NCBI RefSeq assembly: GCF_006265165.1
Contig: NZ_VDCH01000006.1
Location: forward strand, 56,628 to 120,627
Direction of reading: 5' to 3'
DNA from: Chlorobaculum thiosulfatiphilum
Lineage (GTDB): Bacteria > Bacteroidota > Chlorobiia > Chlorobiales > Chlorobiaceae
Length of the DNA: 64,000 nucleotides
Part shown: in pieces, positions 47,160-56,409 of the stretch
Numbering within the stretch: position 1 is the first letter of the stretch
How the letters are laid out: every line of letters begins with the position of its first letter
Notes under the pieces: generated by a model
Database searches by the model: none
Told to the model about the DNA's origin: nothing
What the model saw: only the letters and a program-made list of their open reading frames with translations
Position numbers and translations under genes: made by a program

Positions 47160-48131
47160 ATGAAAGCATTGGTGCTGACCGGCAGGGAACGGTTCGAGCT
47201 GGCGGAGCGGGAGTTGGCGGTTCCGGGTGAGCATGAGGTAGCCGTGCGGGTTGCGGCGGCGGCGATTTGCCGCACCGATGCGAAAATGTGGCGGTCAGGC
47301 CATCGCGATCTGGTGATGCCGAGAGTGCTCGGCCACGAGGTGTGCGGCACTATTGATGAGGCTCCGGGACGGCTCTTCGCGGTGTGGCCGGGAAGCGCTT
47401 GCGGGTCGTGCAGCGCCTGCCGGAGCGGGCGGGAGAATCTCTGCCCGGAGATGCGGATCACCGGCTTCCACCGCGATGGCGGCTTCGCCGAGCGGCTGAT
47501 CGCGCCGCGTTCGAGCCTCGTCGAAGTGCCGAAAGGGGTCGGCGCGACGCTCGCCGCCCTCGCCGAACCGCTCGCCTGCGCGATCCACGGCATAAAGCAG
47601 AGCTGCGCCCGCCGCGCCGACCGGGTGCTGATTTACGGCGCTGGCACGCTCGGCATCCTGCTCGCCGTGGCGGCGATCAACCGTGGCGCGAGCGTGACGA
47701 TGAGCGATCCCGACGAAGCGAAGCTCGCAAGAAGCGCCGGGTTTCGAAGCCGCTACGCCATCGACGCCACAACGCCCGACTCGCGCGACAGATTCGACAT
47801 CGTCTTCAACGCGACCTCGTCCGCAGAAACCCTTGAATCGGGCATCCGTCATCTCGCGCCGGGCGGCAGGTTCTGCCTCTTCAGCGGCCTCGGCAGCGTA
47901 CCGGAGAGTCCCACCACAATCTTCAGCGAGTTGCACTACCGGGAACTCGAACTGGTCGGCTCCTACGGCTGCACCCGCCAGGACATGCGCGACGCCCTGA
48001 GCCTCTTCGCCCGCTACGGCCACGACCTCGGCTTCCTCCTCGAACGCACGATCCGCCTCGACGAAGCGCCCGCAGTCATGGAAACGGTGCTCGCAGGAAC
48101 AGGCTTCAGGCAAGTGATCGTTGAAAGTTGA
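47160..48131 (+). CDS. Zinc-type alcohol dehydrogenase (MDR family)
   Basis: A 323-residue medium-chain dehydrogenase of the sorbitol/threonine dehydrogenase branch. The catalytic-zinc region is ICRTDAKMWRSG with GHEVCG, and the structural-zinc lobe is CGSCSACRSGRENLC near residues 80-95. The NAD-binding motif is YGAGTLGILLA near residue 160, with an acidic residue (SDPDE) suggesting NAD over NADP. The substrate cannot be assigned. A REP-like hairpin follows the stop. Confidence 0.88.
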   Translation: MKALVLTGRERFELAERELAVPGEHEVAVRVAAAAICRTDAKMWRSGHRDLVMPRVLGHEVCGTIDEAPGRLFAVWPGSACGSCSACRSGRENLCPEMRITGFHRDGGFAERLIAPRSSLVEVPKGVGATLAALAEPLACAIHGIKQSCARRADRVLIYGAGTLGILLAVAAINRGASVTMSDPDEAKLARSAGFRSRYAIDATTPDSRDRFDIVFNATSSAETLESGIRHLAPGGRFCLFSGLGSVPESPTTIFSELHYRELELVGSYGCTRQDMRDALSLFARYGHDLGFLLERTIRLDEAPAVMETVLAGTGFRQVIVES

Positions 48132-48147
48132 AATTCTTTTGCGTTTT

Positions 48148-48175
48148 GTAGGGTCGGTTTGCGAACCGCCCCTAC
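48148..48175. repeat. REP-like GTAGGG...CCCTAC hairpin
   Basis: GTAGGGTCGGTT and AACCGCCCCTAC form an imperfect stem. It belongs to the same type as the GGGCGGAC palindrome ending CCCCTAC at 38472-38497. Just downstream (48226-48262) is a run of TCCCAA/TCCCAT units (AGTCCCAATTGTCCCATGCG). The sequence probably serves as the 3' end of the dehydrogenase transcript. Confidence 0.5.
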
Positions 48176-48294
48176 GAAGAACGGTCAACTATAATCTTTA
48201 TTTACTCATCTCTTCATCCTGCAAGTCCCAATTGTCCCATGCGTCCCAACAGTCCCAATCTCGAAAACCAAAAACCCGCCAACACGACCAACCA

Positions 48295-49380
48295 ATGCCA
48301 CACGAACAGGCACTTCGCGCTTTCGGCAGACTGATTTCGTCCATCGCTTCGGGCCACGTCATGAGCCGTGAGGAGTCGTACGAGGCTTACCGGCAAGTCA
48401 TTCTCAACATCCAGCCGGAGCTTCAGCAGGGAGCGTTTCTGGCGGCGCACCTGATGCGCAAGCCAACAACCGGGGAGCTTTCGGGCGCGTGGGACGCGCT
48501 CGACCGGCACGATACGGCGAAGATCGACATCGATCTCGACGGGCCGGTGTGCGACATTGTCGGCACGGGGTCGGACAGGCTCAAGACGCTGAACTGCTCC
48601 AGCCCGGCGGCGTTGATCGCGGCTGCCTGCGGCCTGCCTGTCGCGAAGAAAGGTGCGCGGCTCGTAACCGGCGTGTCGGGCGCTTCGGACATTTTCGAGT
48701 CGATGGGCATCGACCTCGACCATCCGCTGGAACGCGCCGCGCTGAGCTTGCAAAACACCGGCATCTGCTACCTGCCCGGCGAGGCTTTCCTGAAGTCGGG
48801 CTGGGCGAGGCTGATCGGCTCCATGCGCTTCACCTCGGCCTTCAACATCCTCGGCCCGCTCACCCGCCCCTGCGCTCAGAACAACTGCGCGGTTATCGGC
48901 GCGTACGCCCCCGAAGTCTCGATGCAGATGATCGACATTCTCGCCGAAATCGGCATGTCCGCCGCCCTTTCGCCCTACGGTCTGGCGGATGGCTTCGACC
49001 AGTCGCTCGGCATGGACGAGTTCTCGCTTTGCGGCCCGACAAAGGTGGTCGAACTGCGTAGCGGAACCATCTCGGCCTACGAGGTGACGCCGGAAGATTT
49101 CGGACTGAAAACCGTGCCGTTCGATGCGATCGCAAGCATGAAGAGCGCCGGAGAAAATGCCGCCGTGGTCACGGAAGTCTTGCAAAGCAAGCGCGGCGGC
49201 GCAGCGGCGGAGTTCTTCTGCATGAACGCCGCCGCAGCCCTCTACATCTCCGGAATGGCCGCCAGCTACCGCGAAGGCGCACAGATGGCGCGGGAAGCCC
49301 TCGAAACGGGCGCGGCCTGGGAGAAGTTCGAAGCGATGCGCGAGTATCAGGGAATCGGCGCTGTCACGGAATGCCTCTGA
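48295..49380 (+). CDS. TrpD-like phosphoribosyltransferase with divergent signature loops
   Basis: A 361-residue member of the anthranilate phosphoribosyltransferase fold. The N-terminal helical domain (SGHVMSREESYEAYRQVI) and RFTSAFNILGPLTRP are clear family marks. However the PRPP loop usually read GTGGDG is GTGSDRLKTLNCSS, and the KHGN-S loop is KKGARLVTG. Those changes suggest a TrpD2/YbiB-type paralogue or altered substrate rather than standard tryptophan synthesis. I chose the ATG at 48295, where homology begins; upstream in-frame sequence overlaps repeats. No other trp genes are adjacent. Confidence 0.8.
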   Translation: MPHEQALRAFGRLISSIASGHVMSREESYEAYRQVILNIQPELQQGAFLAAHLMRKPTTGELSGAWDALDRHDTAKIDIDLDGPVCDIVGTGSDRLKTLNCSSPAALIAAACGLPVAKKGARLVTGVSGASDIFESMGIDLDHPLERAALSLQNTGICYLPGEAFLKSGWARLIGSMRFTSAFNILGPLTRPCAQNNCAVIGAYAPEVSMQMIDILAEIGMSAALSPYGLADGFDQSLGMDEFSLCGPTKVVELRSGTISAYEVTPEDFGLKTVPFDAIASMKSAGENAAVVTEVLQSKRGGAAAEFFCMNAAAALYISGMAASYREGAQMAREALETGAAWEKFEAMREYQGIGAVTECL

Positions 49381-49413
49381 CCATTCCGCGCTGAAACCGG
49401 AGAGACGCGAAAA

Positions 49414-49453
49414 CCGGGCGAGATGGGTGAACAATCTGACCTCTCCCGCCCGG
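49414..49453. terminator. Possible terminator after the TrpD-like gene
   Basis: CCGGGCG (49414-49420) pairs with CGCCCGG (49447-49453), with AGA/TCT extending the stem internally across a two-base bulge. There is no T-run. The rest of the 309-base gap to 49690 contains no supportable gene. Confidence 0.4.
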
Positions 49454-49689
49454 CGCTTTCGACGCTTGTCTTCGCCGATAACGACAAGCAGCATGAGGCG
49501 AATAAAAAGGTAACGGCTTTAAAATAGCGCTCCGGAAACGTATATTTTTTCATTCACGACGCTTCGATAACCGAAGCGGGCTTGTCTGGCCGTTGCCGCG
49601 TAATCGCGACTTTACGTTCTGGCAAATTATTTCCCGTTTTGGGATTGCCTTGTGTTTCCCGTTTGTCATCAACCTCAAACATCCCCTTC

Positions 49690-50055
49690 ATGGAAACCAG
49701 CAAACTGCTCATCATCAGCACCATCGGGCCCGAAAATCCCGAAAAGGCTTCGCTTCCTTTCGTGCTCGCCACGGCTTCGCAAGCCCTCGATATCGAGGTC
49801 ACCATGTTTCTCCAGTCCTCGGCGGTCATTCTTGCCCGACAGGGAGAAGCGGAAAAGGTCAACGCGCCAGGGTTTCAGCCGCTCAAGGAGATGCTCGACA
49901 CTTTCCTCGAAATGGGCGGCAAGCTCTACCTCTGCTCACCCTGCCTCGCCCAGCGAAACATCGGCCATGAGGAACTTATCGAAAAAGCGCAAATCGGCGC
50001 GGCCGGAACGCTTGTCGTGTCGGTGATGGGCGCATCGCAGGTGGTGACGTACTGA
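49690..50055 (+). CDS. DsrE-fold small protein
   Basis: A 121-residue protein with the DsrE/DsrF/TusD Rossmann-like fold: an opening strand (KLLIISTIGPENPEKA), a helix with VLATASQALDIEVTMFLQSS and the cysteine motif LYLCSPCLAQRNIG near residues 80-94, where the family's sulfur-carrying cysteine usually lies. I took the ATG at 49690 where the fold starts. It may be a persulfide carrier, but it is separate from the dsrEFH genes at 62699-63794, and its partners are unknown. Confidence 0.82.
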   Translation: METSKLLIISTIGPENPEKASLPFVLATASQALDIEVTMFLQSSAVILARQGEAEKVNAPGFQPLKEMLDTFLEMGGKLYLCSPCLAQRNIGHEELIEKAQIGAAGTLVVSVMGASQVVTY

Positions 50056-50076
50056 GGTGAACTCACAATAAACGCG

Positions 50077-50109
50077 CAATAGGTCGTACAGGACTTATAC
50101 GACCTATTG
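50077..50109. terminator. 12-bp stem between convergent genes
   Basis: CAATAGGTCGTA (50077-50088) and TACGACCTATTG (50098-50109) pair perfectly around a 9-base loop. It lies between the DsrE-like gene and the convergent YkgJ gene stop at 50130 and could end both transcripts, although no long T-run is present. Confidence 0.65.
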
Positions 50110-50129
50110 GCGAGATTTGGGGAAAAAAA

Positions 50130-50900
50130 TCACGCCTGCTTGAGATTCATCGTCGGCTTTTTGAAGAGCGCGAAAAGCAGCCATTGGTGGGCGAAGAGCA
50201 TCAGCTCGGAGTCGTCGCTCCTGATTATTTCGAGACGCTCCTCTTCGATGTCGAAAACGTCGAGGAAGCGGCTCTCGAAGACGAAATCCCGGAAGGCGTC
50301 GAGGTCGTAGCTCGCCATGAAGAACATCTTGAGGCTCTTTTCGTCGGGTTCGAGTTCCGGGCTGTAGAGCTTCTTGTTGAGAATCACCTCCATCCAGACG
50401 CGATTCTTGTCGTCATATTCGTCAATTCCCTGGTTTTTGCGCCACTCGCCCACCGTCCATTCGCGTTGTTCGCCGAATCCCTTGCAGTGCTCCTCCTTGA
50501 TAAGGAAATAGAAATCGTCTCCGGCCTCTTCGTTTTTGTAGATGCCAAAGCCAAGCGGATAGTAGCGGCACGCCGCCGGACGGTCGCCATAGACCGTGCA
50601 CCCCTCGGCGGCGACGAACCGGCACTTGCCTTCCTCGCCGAGCTTGAGCTTCAGGAAGGGCAACTTCGACTCTTTCTGGATCACCGGCTCGGTGTACGCC
50701 GAAATGAATTCGGCGGACGAAAGGCCGAGGCGGTTTTTCATCCGCAGAATATCGTAGGGGGTGAGCACGATATCCAGATTGCTGCAACAGGTGTTGAAGC
50801 ATGAAAGGCCGCTGTGGCAGTTGAAGCTGAACTTGCTGTCGCCGGTGAGGCGGGTCTCTGCGTTGAGTTCTATGCCGAGTTTTTCGAGAATGTTCTCCAT
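50130..50900 (-). CDS. YkgJ-type cysteine-cluster protein
   Basis: A 256-residue protein with FNCHSGLSCFNTCCSNLDI (residues 26-44), EGKCRFVAAEGCTVYGDRP and ACRYYPLG (about residues 109-116), the YkgJ/CxxCxxCC zinc- or iron-chelating pattern. The C-terminal ~100 residues are extra and acidic. This is the second such protein in the window, the first being the DUF3109 gene at 9849. No function is known for the family. Confidence 0.85.
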   Translation of the reverse strand: MENILEKLGIELNAETRLTGDSKFSFNCHSGLSCFNTCCSNLDIVLTPYDILRMKNRLGLSSAEFISAYTEPVIQKESKLPFLKLKLGEEGKCRFVAAEGCTVYGDRPAACRYYPLGFGIYKNEEAGDDFYFLIKEEHCKGFGEQREWTVGEWRKNQGIDEYDDKNRVWMEVILNKKLYSPELEPDEKSLKMFFMASYDLDAFRDFVFESRFLDVFDIEEERLEIIRSDDSELMLFAHQWLLFALFKKPTMNLKQA

Positions 50901-51100
50901 CGTCTTGCTTGTTTGTTCTACCGCCCGCCCCGTCCGGAAACAGGGAAAAACAGCGGAATGTTCGTGATAAACTGTTGCAGAAACTCTCCGGATGGGTTAT
51001 CATGACTGGATTCCGGGACAGGAGCAGAACGCTCCCGCTTCTTCGGAAAGCCCTCCAGGGTCGATGAACTTACCCAAATTTAGATTCAATCAGAAATAGC

Positions 51101-51385
51101 ATGAAGATAACGGAAGCTCCCGAGTGCCCCCATTGCGGCGCGAAAATGAAAAAATGCGAACCGCCTCCGATCAACTATGGGGATGGTTTGGGCTGGTGTA
51201 CTCCTTACATGTACATCTGCTTCAACGACGAGTGCAAACTCTACGTGAACGGCTGGGCCAACCTGAAAAACAACTACAACAAGACTGCCTCCTACCGCTG
51301 CATGTGCTATCCAGACAACGGCGTGTTCGACGCGATGTGCGTCTTCAGCCCCGACGGCATGACAGGCCAGATCATCGAAGAGTAA
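51101..51385 (+). CDS. Small zinc-ribbon-like protein
   Basis: A 94-residue protein with CPHCGAKMKKC near residues 9-19 and YICFNDECKLYVNGW near residues 43-57, giving two CxxC-type knuckles, followed by YRCMCYP. The motif looks like a zinc ribbon or rubredoxin-like site. The start codon follows an AT-rich promoter-like stretch. It is convergent with qmoC and 107 bases from it, sharing the terminator between them. Proteins of this type occur near sulfur-oxidation genes, but I cannot name a function. Confidence 0.75.
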   Translation: MKITEAPECPHCGAKMKKCEPPPINYGDGLGWCTPYMYICFNDECKLYVNGWANLKNNYNKTASYRCMCYPDNGVFDAMCVFSPDGMTGQIIEE

Positions 51386-51416
51386 GCCCGCCGCCAGACA
51401 AAGCCTTCAAACAAAC

Positions 51417-51447
51417 GGGGTCGCCTCTTCAACATGGCGACCCCTTT
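51417..51447. terminator. Terminator between zinc-ribbon gene and qmoC
   Basis: GGGGTCGCC (51417-51425) and GGCGACCCC (51436-51444) form a perfect 9-bp stem with a 10-base loop, followed by TTT. It lies 32 bases past the zinc-ribbon gene stop and downstream of the convergent qmoC. Confidence 0.8.
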
Positions 51448-51491
51448 GCATTTCAACCTTCCTTCGCGCGGAAAAACCGCCTCGACGCTCA

Positions 51492-52667
51492 TTACATTTC
51501 GACGTCCCGCTTCAGCATCTTCGTGTAGGTAATCGCCGCCGTCCGGTAAACGAAGTGGGCGAGCTTCGAGTACGGCAGGTAAACGATGATGTAGAACACC
51601 AGCACGAGGTGGATGAAGTAGGTGCCATAGGCCAGCGCCGCCGGGAAGTTCGTCACGCGCATCACCTGTGCGAGGAAACCGCTCACGCCAACCATCAGCA
51701 CGATACCGGCAAAGAGCCAGTCGAACGACGATGTGGTAGTCTCGACGCTCCGCTCTTTGAGGTGATTGGTGATCACCAGCACACCGCCAACCAGAAGCAT
51801 GAGCGCGCTGGCGTTGGCGAACAGCTTGAAGACGATTTTGTAGGCCCAGGCCAAGGCTGCGGAACCTCCGAAAATCGCGAGCGAATGCTCGTCAACCGCG
51901 TAGGGCAGCTCCCAATGCAGGACGTACAGGTTGAACACCGCCCACCCGGTGGTGATCGCCAGGCCGATAAAGCCGTAGAAAACCAGCGCATGCGAGACCG
52001 AACGATCCTTGTTTTCGTCGCACTTCCTGAACTTCGAGTGCGTCATGATCTCCTTGAGCGTCTCAATGAGACTCGGCATGAACTCGGCTTTCGGCGTCAT
52101 CCCTGAAGCCTCGGTCATGTTCTTCCAGAAGCGCGAAATACTGACGGCGAACATGCCGACGGCCAGCGCCGAAAGCGGTACGAAGACGCCGTCGATGATT
52201 TCAACCGGGAAAAACTTCGAGAAAACCACTTGACCCTCAGGGATGTGCAGGTGCCCGGTCACACCGAGAATGACGAGGAACAGCACGATCGGAATGAGCA
52301 GCGCCTGCCAGATGTTGTTCGGGTCGCCGACGAGTTTTCCCATGAACCTCGGGAAGGCGTTTTCCTGAATGACCGTTTTGCGCAAAATCGCGAGTACGTC
52401 GCCCGGCCTGGCGCCGCGCGGGCAGTATTTGGAGCAGTCGTTGCAGTTGTGGCAGAGCCAGATGTCGGAGCTTTTGAGCAGCTCGTCCTTCAGGCCCCAT
52501 TGCGCCATGAGCATCTCCTTTCTCGGAAAGGGCTTGTCGTCAGGAGCCAACGGGCACACCACGGAGCAGGTCGCGCATTGATAGCACTTTTTCAATGTAT
52601 CGGCACCGGCCTTTTGCAGCTCCCTGACGAACTTTACGTCCGGTGTAAATACAGTCTCTTGAGCCAT
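51492..52667 (-). CDS. qmoC: Quinone-interacting membrane oxidoreductase subunit QmoC
   Basis: Membrane subunit (391 residues) that links APS reductase to the quinone pool. The N-terminal ferredoxin-like domain has CYQCATCSVVCPL (about residues 23-35) and CHNCNDCSKYCPRG (about residues 73-86), as in HdrC. The C-terminal part is a cytochrome b-like membrane domain with five or six helices, as in HdrE/NarI. By family knowledge it carries heme b and reduces menaquinone when APS reductase works in the oxidative direction. It is separated from qmoB by 106 bases containing a hairpin. Confidence 0.95.
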   Translation of the reverse strand: MAQETVFTPDVKFVRELQKAGADTLKKCYQCATCSVVCPLAPDDKPFPRKEMLMAQWGLKDELLKSSDIWLCHNCNDCSKYCPRGARPGDVLAILRKTVIQENAFPRFMGKLVGDPNNIWQALLIPIVLFLVILGVTGHLHIPEGQVVFSKFFPVEIIDGVFVPLSALAVGMFAVSISRFWKNMTEASGMTPKAEFMPSLIETLKEIMTHSKFRKCDENKDRSVSHALVFYGFIGLAITTGWAVFNLYVLHWELPYAVDEHSLAIFGGSAALAWAYKIVFKLFANASALMLLVGGVLVITNHLKERSVETTTSSFDWLFAGIVLMVGVSGFLAQVMRVTNFPAALAYGTYFIHLVLVFYIIVYLPYSKLAHFVYRTAAITYTKMLKRDVEM

Positions 52668-52710
52668 AGAAAACCTCCAGAATTAACAGCGGTATGAACC
52701 GGGACAACAA

Positions 52711-52753
52711 GGACGCCGCTTGACTTCCGATCGCTCGGGAAGCGGCGTTGTCC
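52711..52753 (-). other. Intercistronic hairpin between qmoB and qmoC
   Basis: CGCCGCTT (52714-52721) pairs with AAGCGGCG (52740-52747), extended by GGA/TCC after a short bulge. It lies inside the same-strand gap between the qmoB stop and qmoC start, with no T-run. It may adjust mRNA stability or cause partial termination. Confidence 0.55.
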
Positions 52754-52773
52754 TGTTGCCCGCAGTGGTTGAT

Positions 52774-55023
52774 TTAGAATCCCTTGTACGGATTGTCACC
52801 TATATCTTCGATCTTCTTCGAGAACTCCGCGAGAATGCCCGGCAGCTTGTCCCACTCGTTGATGGCGAGTTGCACCTGCTCGACGCGCTCGGATTCGAGC
52901 ATGAGCCTGTCGAGCGTCTCCTGAACCTTGCCGAGGCGTTCGTTGGCCATCTGGCTGCCCTTGACGTAGTGGCACTGGTAGTCGTCGCCATATTTGCAAC
53001 CAAGCAAAAGAATGCCGTCGATGCCGCGAGAGAGGGCGTCGGCGATCCACACCAGATTCAGACCGCCCAGGCAGCGCAGCGGAATGAACCGGAAATTGGT
53101 GTTCATGGCGATCCGGTTCAGACCCACCATGTCGAAGGCCGGATAGGCGTCGTTTTCGCAGACAAAGCCCAGAACGAAGGTTCCCTCGTCGGGCACCTCG
53201 ATAGACTTGATCATCGCGGAAATCATATCGACGCTGTAGTCCCTGAACGAGATGACCCGCTGCGGACAGGCGCCCATGCAAACGCCGCAACGGCGGCAGC
53301 GTGACGGGAAATCGAGCGGCGTACCGTCCGACTTTTCGTTGTACGCGCCAAACGGGCATTCGACAGTGCAGCGGCGGCACTGGGTACAGCTCTCGAAGCG
53401 GATTTCCGGATAGGTTCTGTCCCAAGTTCTCGGATGCACCGCGCGCCCCTGCGCCGTCAGCTCCATGCACTGGATCGCCTTGAGGGCCGCGCCGGTGGCG
53501 TCGGCGGTTGCCTGCACGGCATCCATCGGATGACGCACCGCGCCGGCGGAGTAGATACCCGTTCTGCGCGTTTCGTAGGGGAAACAGATGAAGTGAGAAT
53601 CGGGAAAACCCCATTTGAGATGCGGCATTTCCGGACCCTGGCGATACTTGAGGTTCAGGATGAGGCTCTCCGGTTCAAGCGCTTCGAGCACACCGTCCGA
53701 GGTCTCTCTCTGGACCATTTTGCCAATATACTCCGGAGTCAGGTTGTTGACCGACATTTCATCAGGCACCATGCTCGACACCATGCCGGTAGCGAGCACG
53801 AGTATGTCGGCCTTGATTTTCATCTTCCTGCCGAGAAGCTGGTTATCGATCTCGACAACCAGGCTGCCGTCGGACTCCTCCTTGAGGCCAAGAATCTCGC
53901 CCTTGGTGAGGAAAATGCCCTCGTCGTCCTGGGCGCTCTTGTAGAAATTCTCGTACAGGCCGACGGTGCGCATATCCTTATAGACGATAAAGGCCCCGGC
54001 ATCGGGATCCGATTCACGCACATATTTGGCCTGCTTGAGGGAAACGTTGCAGCAGACGGTCGAGCAGTAAGGCACATGATCCTTGTCACGCTGACCGGCG
54101 CACTGGAGGAAAACGACATTTTTTGCCGGTTTGCCATCGGACGGGCGCGTCACCTTGCCGCCGGTTTTCGCGACGTTCTGCTCGAATTCGAGGTTGGTCA
54201 CGACGTTGCGATGCTTGCCGTAGCCGAGATGGCCGAGTTTACTGGCGTTATAGGGCTTCCAGCCAGCAGCGAGCACGATTGAGCCGGCATCGAAGGTTTC
54301 CTGCAAGCCGTTCCTGTCGATCGTCACCTTGTACTCACCAGGGCCGCCATCGATGGATGCGATGGTGGTGCCGGTGTGCACGGTAATGTTGCCATCCTTT
54401 TTGACCGCGTCGATCTTCACGCCGATGGTCGGCTGTTCGATCTCGGCGAACGGCGGTTTGGTCGGGAAAACGCGGTACATTTTTTTGGCCCAGCCGCCAA
54501 GCTCCTGCGCTTTTTCGACCAGCACCACCTTGTAGCCCGCCTGCGACGATTCGAGCGCCGCGGTCAGGCCGGTCACGCCGCCACCGACAACCAGCACGGT
54601 GCGGTTCACGTCGGCAAGCTTCGGTATCGGCACCTCGGATTTCTGCACCCTGGTGATGCCCATCCGCAGATAGTCGGCGGCCATCAACTGGGTGCCCTCC
54701 TTGTCCTCGCCTTTCGGGGCCGTCCAGACCACCTGCTCACGCAGGTTTACCCTTTCGGTGACGTAAGTCAGCGGGTCGAAATTGAACACCTCGTTGTTCA
54801 CCCTCTGCGAACAGGCGGCGATGACGATCTTGTTGACCTCTCCGTTGTTGAGGTCATCCTTGATGATCTGCACACCTTCGTTACTGCACAGGTTGGGATG
54901 CTGTTTGCAGACAGGAACCTTGAACTCTTTTTTGGCCACCGCTTCAAGTTCATCCACATTCAATGCCTCCCCGATGCCGCAGTCGGTACAGAGATATACT
55001 CCTATTTTTTTCTCATCAGCCAT
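52774..55023 (-). CDS. qmoB: Quinone-interacting membrane oxidoreductase subunit QmoB
   Basis: Soluble HdrA-like flavoprotein of 749 residues. The FAD motif is VVGGGVTGLTAALESSQAGY near residue 145. Two [4Fe-4S] motifs, CTQCRRCTVECPFGA and CRRCGVCMGACPQR, lie near residues 543-595. The C-terminal ~130 residues form an MvhD-like domain with GCKYGDDYQCHYVKG. This fusion of HdrA and MvhD is diagnostic for QmoB. It starts 3 bases after the qmoA stop. Confidence 0.95.
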   Translation of the reverse strand: MADEKKIGVYLCTDCGIGEALNVDELEAVAKKEFKVPVCKQHPNLCSNEGVQIIKDDLNNGEVNKIVIAACSQRVNNEVFNFDPLTYVTERVNLREQVVWTAPKGEDKEGTQLMAADYLRMGITRVQKSEVPIPKLADVNRTVLVVGGGVTGLTAALESSQAGYKVVLVEKAQELGGWAKKMYRVFPTKPPFAEIEQPTIGVKIDAVKKDGNITVHTGTTIASIDGGPGEYKVTIDRNGLQETFDAGSIVLAAGWKPYNASKLGHLGYGKHRNVVTNLEFEQNVAKTGGKVTRPSDGKPAKNVVFLQCAGQRDKDHVPYCSTVCCNVSLKQAKYVRESDPDAGAFIVYKDMRTVGLYENFYKSAQDDEGIFLTKGEILGLKEESDGSLVVEIDNQLLGRKMKIKADILVLATGMVSSMVPDEMSVNNLTPEYIGKMVQRETSDGVLEALEPESLILNLKYRQGPEMPHLKWGFPDSHFICFPYETRRTGIYSAGAVRHPMDAVQATADATGAALKAIQCMELTAQGRAVHPRTWDRTYPEIRFESCTQCRRCTVECPFGAYNEKSDGTPLDFPSRCRRCGVCMGACPQRVISFRDYSVDMISAMIKSIEVPDEGTFVLGFVCENDAYPAFDMVGLNRIAMNTNFRFIPLRCLGGLNLVWIADALSRGIDGILLLGCKYGDDYQCHYVKGSQMANERLGKVQETLDRLMLESERVEQVQLAINEWDKLPGILAEFSKKIEDIGDNPYKGF

Positions 55024-55026
55024 GGT

Positions 55027-56268
55027 TTAACTCCTCACGAGACTTTGAATGCTTTTCAATGCCATGCCGGTCGCATCCTGAATGGATGTGGTTACATCGG
55101 ACGGCCTCTTGGCCACGCCGGTCGAGTAGATTCCGGCAGCTGTTCCGCCGTTGATGAAGCCGTTCTCCTCGAAGCTCAGCATGGAGTTGGTCTTGACGCA
55201 AGGCTCCATGCCGGTGGCGAGCACGGCCATGTCGGCGCGCTCATGGGTTTTACCGCCGCCCTCGACATCCTCGAATTCGACAATGACGCCGCCGGTGGAC
55301 TTGTCCTCCTCGATCTTGGCGACCTTGCCCTTGACCAGTTTGACATTCTGGTCGGCCTGCACCTTGTTGAGGAACTCTTCATACTTGCCGGGCGCGCGAA
55401 GATCTATATAGGCGACAACCACCTGTGAATCCTTGACCTTTTCACGCACGTAGGTGGCCTGCTTGAGCGAAGCCATGCAGCAGATCGACGAGCAGTAGTT
55501 GAGATGATTCTGGTCCCTCGATCCGGCGCACTGCACAAAGACCACCTTCTTGACCTCTTTGTTGTCCGAAGGTCTCAAGAGTTTGCCGCCCGTCGGGCCG
55601 TTTGGCGCGGCCAGGCGCTCCATCATCATGTTGGTGATGACGTTCTTGACGCGACCATAGCCGAGATTGTCCATCCTCGACGCATCGTAAGGATTCCAGC
55701 CGGTGGCATAGACGATGCTGCCGACCTTCATCTCGATGGTCTGCGGCTTCATGTTCATATCTATGGCGTTGTATTTACACGCCTTGACGCACTTGTCGCA
55801 GGAGTTGTCCTTGCAGGCGTTTCTGTCTATGACATATCTCATGGGATAGGACATCACATGCGGAAGATAGGCCGCCTTGGTCTTGTCCATCCCGAAATTG
55901 AATTCGTTTGACCGTTCCGCAGGGCAGGCCTCCGCGCAGGCGTTGCAGGCCGTGCACTTTTCGTTCACGAACCTCGGGCTGACCTTGAGCCTGACGCTGT
56001 AATTTCCTTCCTGACCGCTCACCGACTCGACTTCAGTCATGGTGTAAACGGTGATTTTCGGATTGGGTTTGATGCGTCTGAAGTTCATCTCCAGACCGCA
56101 GTACGGGGGACACAGTTTGGGGAAATACTTGTTGAGCTGCGCAGCCCTCCCGCCAAGGTAGGGGTTCTTCTCGACAAGCACGGTATTGTAACCAACCTCC
56201 GCAGCCTCGACTGCCGTGGTGATTCCGCTGATGCCGCCGCCAACAATTAAAATGGTTTCAACTGACAT
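55027..56268 (-). CDS. qmoA: Quinone-interacting membrane oxidoreductase subunit QmoA
   Basis: HdrA-like flavoprotein subunit, 413 residues. The FAD motif ILIVGGGISGITTAVEAAEV is at residues 6-25; LCPPYCGLEMNFRRI and CTACNACAEACPAER carry cysteines expected for the HdrA-type clusters. I chose the ATG at 56268 with GGAAAA upstream; the in-frame start at 56295 lacks a ribosome binding site. It is preceded by a hairpin after aprA and followed directly by qmoB. Confidence 0.95.
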   Translation of the reverse strand: MSVETILIVGGGISGITTAVEAAEVGYNTVLVEKNPYLGGRAAQLNKYFPKLCPPYCGLEMNFRRIKPNPKITVYTMTEVESVSGQEGNYSVRLKVSPRFVNEKCTACNACAEACPAERSNEFNFGMDKTKAAYLPHVMSYPMRYVIDRNACKDNSCDKCVKACKYNAIDMNMKPQTIEMKVGSIVYATGWNPYDASRMDNLGYGRVKNVITNMMMERLAAPNGPTGGKLLRPSDNKEVKKVVFVQCAGSRDQNHLNYCSSICCMASLKQATYVREKVKDSQVVVAYIDLRAPGKYEEFLNKVQADQNVKLVKGKVAKIEEDKSTGGVIVEFEDVEGGGKTHERADMAVLATGMEPCVKTNSMLSFEENGFINGGTAAGIYSTGVAKRPSDVTTSIQDATGMALKSIQSLVRS

Positions 56269-56364
56269 GATTTTCCTCTGCGGATAAACTCTCAAAAATC
56301 AACACTCCTGAAAAACAGGTAACAAACCAGTGTTTACTTACGAAATCCAGGCGCCAATAAAGCA

Positions 56365-56389
56365 ATCCCCGAGGTTCGACCTCGGGGAT
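56365..56389 (-). other. Intercistronic hairpin between aprA and qmoA
   Basis: ATCCCCGAGG (56365-56374) and CCTCGGGGAT (56380-56389) are perfect arms around TTCGA. On the minus strand a weak T-rich stretch (TGCTTTATTG) follows. It is in a same-strand gap and could give partial termination, so that aprA is made in excess of qmo. Confidence 0.7.
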
Positions 56390-56409
56390 ATGCCTGAACG
56401 ATAAACCGG

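Noticed and set aside
49347..49553. 68-codon minus-strand frame after the TrpD-like gene
   Set aside because: It overlaps the 3' end of the TrpD-like gene and a hairpin and has no ribosome binding site.
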